The notes below the pieces were generated by a model, which was not told where the DNA came from, did not search any database, and saw only the letters and a program-made list of their open reading frames with translations. A program made the position numbers and the translations under genes. A stretch of DNA of 64,000 nt from Gnetum montanum (lineage: Eukaryota; Streptophyta; Gnetopsida; Gnetales; Gnetaceae), in contig MNCI01013895.1 in the NCBI GenBank assembly GCA_015680685.1, positions 171,383-235,382 of the forward strand. The letters run 5' to 3'. Positions 57,578 to 64,000 of the stretch are shown here, one piece after another; position 1 is the stretch's first letter; each line of letters starts with the position of its first letter.

Positions 57578-58342
57578 TGATGGGAAGCGATATCACGGTC
57601 CGTCACCAGTTCTATAAATAAGAGGCGACTCTCCCTTGTTTCTCCATCTAGATCTAGACCCTTAGCAAAACTCTAACAATTTTACCTCTCTAGAGATAGA
57701 ATAATTTCCATGTGCCCGCAGTAGGAGTCCCAAAGTGAACGGATCTTTATTCAAGCAAATATTGTACCTGAGCACACGTTTGTGTACAGAAATAAAGATG
57801 AACTTTTGGATAAACTTTGCATTGCATGGACTAAGCTAAATAGGACTTTAATTATTGTTATTTATTGTTCATCGTTTAAATGCTTTCTTAAGAACTTAAT
57901 CTCTCTCAACCCTCAACTCTCATAGTTAAGTGCATTCAGTACAACTGCTTCCAGCACGTGCGTTACGCTTGATAATCCCAGTAACGAATAGCGTTTGGTA
58001 ACTCAGTAGCATTGCATTGGTTCAGGGTGTGAAACGGCAAGTGGGAACAGATACTGATGCTAGGTTACTTAAGGCTTAGTTACATAAAGTTAGTTAATTA
58101 GTCTCTTCACCTTTTCCCTCTTAGCATAGGCGATAAAACATAAAAGATATAAAAATCACATGCCTCAAGCTTACTTAACCATACAAACATGACAAATACA
58201 AGTAAGCTTGGGAGGACAATGACTGATTAACCTTAAGTGTTCCATGAGGCGTATAGGCACTTAGTCTGCAGAGTTCGACCGGATCGCGCGTGTAATGCTT
58301 GTATTCATATGGTTGAGTGTAGGGGTACCTCGCCACTCATCA
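57578..58342 (+). repeat. Element D 5' LTR
   Basis: The 765-bp LTR runs from TGATGGGAAGCGATATC to CGCCACTCATCA. TATAAATA at 57613-57620 is only 35 bp from the edge with a single GATATC. The 3' LTR of the same element has three such units and places TATAAATA 69 bp from its edge. Confidence 0.93.
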
Positions 58343-58362
58343 TTGGCACCGTTGTCGGGGAC
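58343..58362 (+). promoter_or_regulatory. Element D primer-binding site (tRNA-Asp type)
   Basis: TTGGCACCGTTGTCGGGGAC adjoins the LTR and differs from that of F by one base. Confidence 0.87.
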
Positions 58363-58487
58363 TAAGTTGTTTGTGTGCTAAGTAAAACATAGGAAATGAT
58401 CCATATCATTGGGAAGCTTAAACGAACCCTTAGGATTAATTAGAAGAAAATTTAAACAACGGTCAATAGCACATTGACAAGATAACA

Positions 58488-60434
58488 ATGTCTTCTTCTT
58501 CTCATAAAAGTACTTCACCACTTAGGGATCACACAAGAGACTGTCGGCGGTCTAACACATGTAACCCAGATCCGCCAGTTCCTCAACAATTCAGTGTGGT
58601 ATATATTCATCATGATGAATATATACCCGACTTTACCTTTGTCTTCCATCAAGACGAACAACTATGATGGAGAGACTTGGAGGGTAACATAATGTTGCCT
58701 CCAGACAAAGCCGCTCCCAACATGCTCCTTCGTGCCCTTGCACAAATTGACATGTTGCAATTATATGTTGAGTACGTTGCATGTGATTACAACATGAGGG
58801 ACTACCATCCCATAGAAGCGCAACGTCAATGGGACTTGTAGTAGGAGAGTCACCACACATTGTTGAAGGGCAAAGGCCTTGGTAATACTTCGCGTGTCAT
58901 AAGAGAAGTTAAGGGTGGTGAACCTATCTCAATAGGTTCTCCACAAAATGATGTTTCCTCTCCTAACGATAGTGAGGAGGTGGGGTATCAGAACCTACAC
59001 TCCACGATACACAACCCTGGTTTTGACCCCCACGAACACCAAGTGTTCACTGAGGGAACACAAGCACAAGATAAGGGTAAGCATTCTGATTGTCATCACG
59101 ATCGGGGGCGTAGCCACCAAAGAGAAGGTAAGAAACATCGTCATGGCGATGGTTCCCCTTCTTCTTCCCCTTCATCGCACCATTCACCATCTCCTTCCAC
59201 ATCCGGGCATAGTCACAAAGAGCCCAACTGTGAGGACAAGGATAAGGATAAGCAAAATGAGAGACCTCGACGAGAAAGTTGAGAGCGAGGACGAGGGCAT
59301 TCTAAAGAGTCAAGGCATAGAAGGGAAAGTAGGGAACCACGTAGGCATAATAGATGTCATGAGAGAGATTACCATGACGAACCCCTACTAGCAACCTAGA
59401 GTATGTTAGACATTATGGAGGTTGTGAGAATACCTACAAGGCACTAGAAAGATAGTCGTATCAAGAGACTAGACATGAATAATATCCCACGACTTGAGGG
59501 GGGATACAATGCTAATCCGCAAAATCACTTACAGGCATTCCTCGATGCCTGCACCTTGCAAAACATTGAAAACAAGTGGCAGAAGTTAAAGTTGTTCCCT
59601 AGGACACTCATAAAAGAAGCAGAGAGTTGGTACTGGTCCTTAGAACCGGAATCCATTAGACGGTGGAGTACGATGCTAGAATTGTTCAACAATAAATATC
59701 AAACGTACTCCAGAGTGTCCAACTTGCATAAGCAGATCCACGGATGGAAGCAAGGTAATCACAAACCCTTGGATGCTGCCATGGATCGATATTATGCATT
59801 GCTACATCGTTGCCCAGGCCATGGTTACGGACAATGGGATCAACTATGCCACCTTGTAGATGGGCTAAGACACAAAACTAGGAGAACCCTTGGGACATAT
59901 GCCCAAGGAAGATTATCAGAACTTAGGTCCCGTGAAGTTCATAGATTGTTGGAGCAAGTAGCTAAAGAAGAAGGTAAGCTACGGAAAAGAGAAAGTGCGG
60001 AAGAATATAACCGCGATCCTTCCCTCCGAAAGAAGGGAGTAAGATTCTGTGAGGAAGAGGATGAGTCACCACTCGAAGAGTTGGTGAATAGAAAAACGTT
60101 ACCACTTCAAAAGTTAACAACCAAAGTGTCGGCTAAGGTAGATCAAATGTGGGACTCCTTAGATAGTAGATTTGAAACTATTCTGAAAATTGTAGAGGAG
60201 TCTAAGGAACGAAGTAGTGACCATGATAAGAAAAAGCAAAGAGATTCAGACCATGCACATAACAAGGGTAAAGGAAAAATGACTATCACCGATGAGATTG
60301 TGGATTCAGATACAGACAATGACGATGGATGTGAGATCTTCCAATATGACCATCCTAAGGGATGTTGCCCAATAATCTCACATTTGCAAGAGTCTGGGGT
60401 GTATGCACTCAACCCAAGACCTAACAAATGGTAG
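58488..60434 (+). pseudogene. Element D gag
   Basis: A single frame of 649 codons starts at ATG 58488 (MSSSSHKSTSP) and ends ALNPRPNKW plus stop. It has roughly six in-frame stops (for example near 58665, 58839-58844, 59280 and 59397), each a transition from Arg or Gln codons kept in B, and no frameshift. Order: N-terminal block (HHDEYIPDFTFVF), Ser/His-rich middle (SPSSSPSSHHSPSPS), capsid-like core from 59475 (MNNIPRLEGGYNANPQ), Glu/Lys-rich region with KVDQMWDSLDSRFE, and a zinc knuckle with the second Cys changed to Phe (CEIFQYDHPKGCC). It forms the particle shell in intact relatives. Confidence 0.88.
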
Positions 60435-60829
60435 GCACCCTAGAGATTACCTTATCCCCAAGGTAACCTAAGGCAGTTCACCAACCCTTAACGTATTATC
60501 CAAGTGGAACTCTGCCACAACCTATTGGGCAACACCAGCAGTGGAAATACCCATAGTCATGGGGGATGCCACCACCTAGGCAACAATACCCTTACCAGCA
60601 ACCAGACCCATATGGCTATTACGTGCAGCAGCCGATTTCTCCAAGTGACTCTATGGGTCATGTAAACTCACAACGTCACTACCAAGTTCGGGAGTATTTT
60701 AGGACTCCTTCTCCTACGGGAGACACACCACATACATACCATCCTTCGAATCCATCCACCACTCTTACGCCGATAGTTCCACTACCACCCACTCCAACAA
60801 TGCAAGGGGAACTCCCCACTCAACCGTAG
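60435..60829 (+). pseudogene. Element D proline-rich gag-protease linker
   Basis: The clean frame 60566-60829 is rich in Pro, Gln, Tyr and His (MPPPRQQYPYQQPDPYGYYV), lies in a different frame from gag and precedes the protease. C, B and F have equivalents. AGTCATGGGGG at 60555-60565 lies just upstream of this ATG. Confidence 0.6.
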
Positions 60830-61059
60830 CAACGTAATGCTACGAGAGCTGTAAACCTTAAACCTACTGCTGGTTTTGACAACCACACGAAGAGAAGAAA
60901 TTTCTTCAGAATCAAAAACCCAAACAAGCTCTCACAACCACAAGCAGTTGAGGCTATAACCACTCCTCCATCAAGAAAGGCTTCAGAGCTCCCTTTAAAC
61001 CAACAACAGAGCCCAACGCACACAGTTATGTAACACATACCATTACTGATTAGATCAAG

Positions 61060-61857
61060 GTAGGCCACCTTCCCAGGAAACTCTCTGACCCTAGAAGTCC
61101 CTTAATCTACCTCCAAGTTGCTGGGAATGAACCACGTAAGGCTCTTCTTGACTTAGGTTCCAGAGTCAACTTAATATCACAAGAAATGTACAAAGCCTAG
61201 AACCTGCCTCCACTCAAGAAGAGCAATATTCAACTAGAGCTGGCTAACCAGTCCATCACTATTCCCTTGGGATTGGAGGAGGACATCGTTACCACTATGT
61301 GTGGCTGGTCATACCCAGCTGATTTCCTAATGATAGAAGTCAATAGTAACAAAGGGGACTTTCCAATTATAATGGGGAGGGCATGGCTCAGCACCATCAA
61401 CACATGCCTGGGAGTCTACGATCTTTCCTTGGAAATATCTAAGGAAAATATTTATGGAAAGATTAAGAAAAAGAAAGTTCCATGCATCACATATAGTGAC
61501 ACAGAGGGTGATGACATGGAGGAATGCTCAGCATCTCGTGCATGCAACCAGTGTGCCCAGGAAACTAACATACAAAGGTGCCTGTATGTAGCAACCACAC
61601 AAGAAGAGAACACCCAGTGGTTGACAGCTAATCAAGAGAGCAACCCACCAATATGCATGGAACTAATTGAGGGAACAACTTGCAACCACAACGAAGGCAT
61701 AGATACATTGGAATATGAGCGTCGCCAACTTCCAACCCTTAACCTAAAAACATCAATTGGGAGAAGTTGGACACTTCTAAGAAATTCAAATAAGCACTCA
61801 TTATTTTGGATCTCTCCCTTTCAATTCAGTTATGGGGGAGATGGCCACCTATGCTGA
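61060..61857 (+). pseudogene. Element D protease remnant
   Basis: The frame reads SDPRSPLIYLQVAGNEP and ALLDLGSRVNLISQEMYKA, then a TAG where relatives have Trp, then NLPPLKKSNIQLELANQS and FPIIMGRAWLSTINTCLG. The active-site triad at 61150-61161 is D-L-G in place of D-S-G (TCA to TTA), so it is inactive. The frame runs on through a Cys-rich linker to about 61780. There it meets the deletion junction, beyond which the translated residues to 61857 come from 3'-tract DNA. Confidence 0.8.
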
Positions 61858-63763
61858 TCATTTGAGGCCCTCAATTCTTTTTAAGTTTTTGTTTTACGCA
61901 TTTTTTCTTTTACACATTTTTGTTTTACAAATTTTTTTTTACAAATTTCTTTAACTTTTCTTGTTTTTGTTTTACAACATCGTTTGTACTTTTTCTTTTA
62001 TTTGGGTGTATATGTGTGTGTGTTATCCATCTTGTTAAGTTTGTCACCCAATAAGTGCTCTTAATGATGGTATGAACTATTTTTCTATTGGTTGCTAATG
62101 TTTGGTTTTTACCTTGAAGTTATGATGTTGATGCTAAGATATGGTTCTTTTGATGTAGTAGGCAATGAGTCCACATCATTCATACATCCATAAATTTCTA
62201 TGGTCCCTCTCGGCTTGGAAATGTATAGTCCCTTTTTAAATAAGAACTATCAACGAATCGGTAACTGGGTATTTCTCAAACTAAGGAAGGACTCAAGGAT
62301 TGAAAAGGGTGTGACTTCAAGGGGATTTAATGCATTTGTGTTGGCCATTCTCTTGGGTGCTTGAATGTTTTCTTCTTGATTTTTTCTTCCCATTCTGACA
62401 TTGCTCCATTATCGAGAAGCTAAGCTAATAAAAATAACAAAGTCTTTGCATGGTGTGGTTCTCACGCATAAACACATGAAAAAAAATAAAAAAAAAGAGT
62501 GAGAATTCAAAGCACACCCCTTAGAAAAAATAATCACTTGGGCTACAAGCACTAGTTATGGAACTAAATAAAAATGTTCCCTCTAACTAAGGTCCTTCCT
62601 CGCTTCCTACCTCATCTTTCGCTTCACCGGAATGTTGGTGATTCTTTGGTGGAGCATTCTTGTTACTTCAAGTGGATGGTTTGGCCAATGTATTAATGTG
62701 AAGTCACTAGATGTGGTTTGTTGAGGCTAGATTTGGAATGAGATTTACGAAGTCACATTAACCATGAAATACACAAGGGGCTATACACCACCTTGTTCTT
62801 GGGATTCCATTCCATTCTCTTCTCTCCATTCTTCTCTCCATTGTTCACCTCATTGCCAGTTGTATCAATAGTCCATATCTTAGTGGATGCATTGTTTTCT
62901 TTTTGGTAAATTCTTGTGGTTAAGACTTTAACTCTTGTTTCCAAATGACATTCCTAGAGCCTATGGCATTCCTGAATGTGGGATGTTAGGGCATTAAGGG
63001 CATAAGCCTGCTTTGGGGAGGACCCACTGGCATTCCTATTTGGTGCACCAGTTAAATTCTTTCCCTTAACATTTTTGAAATCAACCTTATTTTGTTCATT
63101 TCCATCTTGACATCCATTTCATTGACGTTACAGTTGTCTCTTTTTCTTCATCCTTCTTATTCCTTATCTTTTTCCATTCTCTCGCTACCGGAGGTTCGCG
63201 ATTAGTCATGGGGGTCCTGGTCCAATTTTTTTGATTTTCTCCTAGCCCCTATACCTTGGGTAGTCATCATTAGTATATCTCTAGAATCCGCAATCAGCCA
63301 TACCACAACTCAGCCAATGCACCTTTCACCAAAGTAAGGTATCAATTACATTGTAATTCATTTACCCTTGCTAATATAAGACTGTGTTGTGTGTGCAGAT
63401 GGCAATCATACAACAACGGAATTGGATCTGGAGGGAACACTTGGAATGGATCGGTACTGAAGCAGTTATGCAAGGAACAAGATTGATGGTGCACTTACGG
63501 ATGGACAATGAAAGGTGCAATCTTGGCGTTGATAGTAGTAGACTTTTTCTCTCTTCTCTCTCTGCTGCCAAATAAGGCCTGATATCAAATGTATAAAGTG
63601 TTCACTCTTGTTGTCATGAATACTAGTTTTGTCATGTTCTGTAATGATGATCCATTCACATGTCATCCCATTCATTATTAGTTCCATTCAAGTCAATAAT
63701 CCCATACCTTCCCAATATTTTGTAAGGAACTCAAGCACGAATTTTTATTCAGTCATGGGGGTA
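61858..63763 (+). other. Element D 3' non-coding tract and polypurine tract
   Basis: About 1.9 kb without a long gene. AGTTATGGGGG is at 61828-61838, and AGTCATGGGGG at 63204-63214 and 63751-63761, the last abutting the 3' LTR. TGTGTGCAG followed by ATGGC at 63391-63403 opens a 58-codon frame (63399-63575, MAIIQQRNWIWREHLEW) in the env position. C and B have decayed equivalents, so it looks like a remnant of the frame position used in F. Confidence 0.72.
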
Positions 63764-64000
63764 TGATGGGACACGATATCGCATACGCAATATCGCGTCT
63801 TTCCCTGTGATATCGTGGTCTGTCACCAGTTCTATAAATAAGAGGTAGCTCTCCCTTATTTTTCCATCTAGATCTAGACCCTTAGTGAAACTCTGGCAGT
63901 TTTACCTCTCCAGAGATAGAATAATTTCCATGTGCCTGCAGTAGGAGTCCCAAAGTGAACAGATCTTTATTCGAGCAAATATTGTACCTGAGCATACGTT
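63764..64000 (+). repeat. Element D 3' LTR (cut by window end)
   Basis: It begins TGATGGGACACGATATCGC. GATATC/AATATC units occupy 63774-63816 and TATAAATA is at 63833-63840. The sequence then parallels the 5' LTR to the window edge. Confidence 0.92.

Larger units (their letters stand above)
57578..64000 (+). mobile_element. Element D: gag-protease LTR element lacking pol (3' end beyond window)
   Basis: It has a 5' LTR (57578-58342), primer-binding site (58343-58362), gag (58488-60434), proline-rich linker (60435-60829), protease (about 61060-61780), then a direct junction near 61790-61795 into the 3' tract ('cattattttggatctc'), polypurine tract (63751-63763) and the start of the 3' LTR (63764 on). 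RT, RNase H and integrase are cleanly missing. It inserted in a Copia gag frame; the left flank 'atggt' should recur after the 3' LTR outside this window. It is otherwise the most complete reference copy of the family here. Confidence 0.9.

Overview
This is nuclear DNA from a plant with a repeat-rich genome. The evidence is a spliced four-exon mitochondrial pyruvate carrier 1 (MPC1) gene, two plant-type receptor-like kinase loci, and about 45 kb of nested, decayed LTR retrotransposons. The abundance and age of the retroelements and the style of the kinases would fit a gymnosperm, but that is a guess; only 'seed plant' is well supported. Five ambiguous stretches (single Ns at 1610, 2182, 43871 and 44683, and a 191-base N run at 19132-19322) mark assembly joins.

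Layout. 1-1504: a diverged copy of non-coding sequence that recurs at about 50.1-52.1 kb. 1505-1788: a partial LTR. 1789-18720: a composite of one Ty3/Gypsy-like family. It consists of a minus-strand 3' half-element (A, 1789-4510) joined head to head to a plus-strand gag-pol element (C, 4511-18720). C is itself interrupted by a complete minus-strand gag-protease element (B, 4956-10269, target duplication CCATG) and a solo LTR (11423-12218, target duplication CCTAT). About 19.6-28.0 kb: a minus-strand gag-pol relative (E). 28.0-41.0 kb: a lower-repeat gene island with MPC1 (29436-31925, plus) and a receptor-like kinase (34883-36769, minus) whose C-terminus is shifted by an 11-bp tandem duplication. 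41063-49487: element F, with gag but no pol, and a 921-codon frame in the env position. 49486-52.9 kb: repeats. 53.2-56.6 kb: a broken LRR receptor kinase. 57035-57577: a Ty1/Copia gag fragment interrupted by element D (57578 to beyond the window), another gag-protease element without pol.

The Gypsy family is recognisable by LTRs that run TGATG...CATCA, by a primer-binding site that (from the remembered tRNA sequence) matches tRNA-Asp, by a gag with one short zinc knuckle (CX2CX3HX4C), by a long 3' non-coding tract, and by a recurring AGTCATGGGGG motif whose last copy abuts the 3' LTR. The U3 is very short: TATAAATA lies only 34-111 bp from the LTR edge, behind a cluster of GATATC palindromes. 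Four of the copies (A, B, D, F) lack reverse transcriptase and integrase, with different deletion boundaries, while C and E keep them in broken form. The most unusual item is the long frame in F. Its ATG directly follows a splice-acceptor-like sequence at the same relative place where B and D have a short remnant, and it lies downstream of an LTR-like promoter fragment. It encodes a globular N-terminal part and a long coiled coil.
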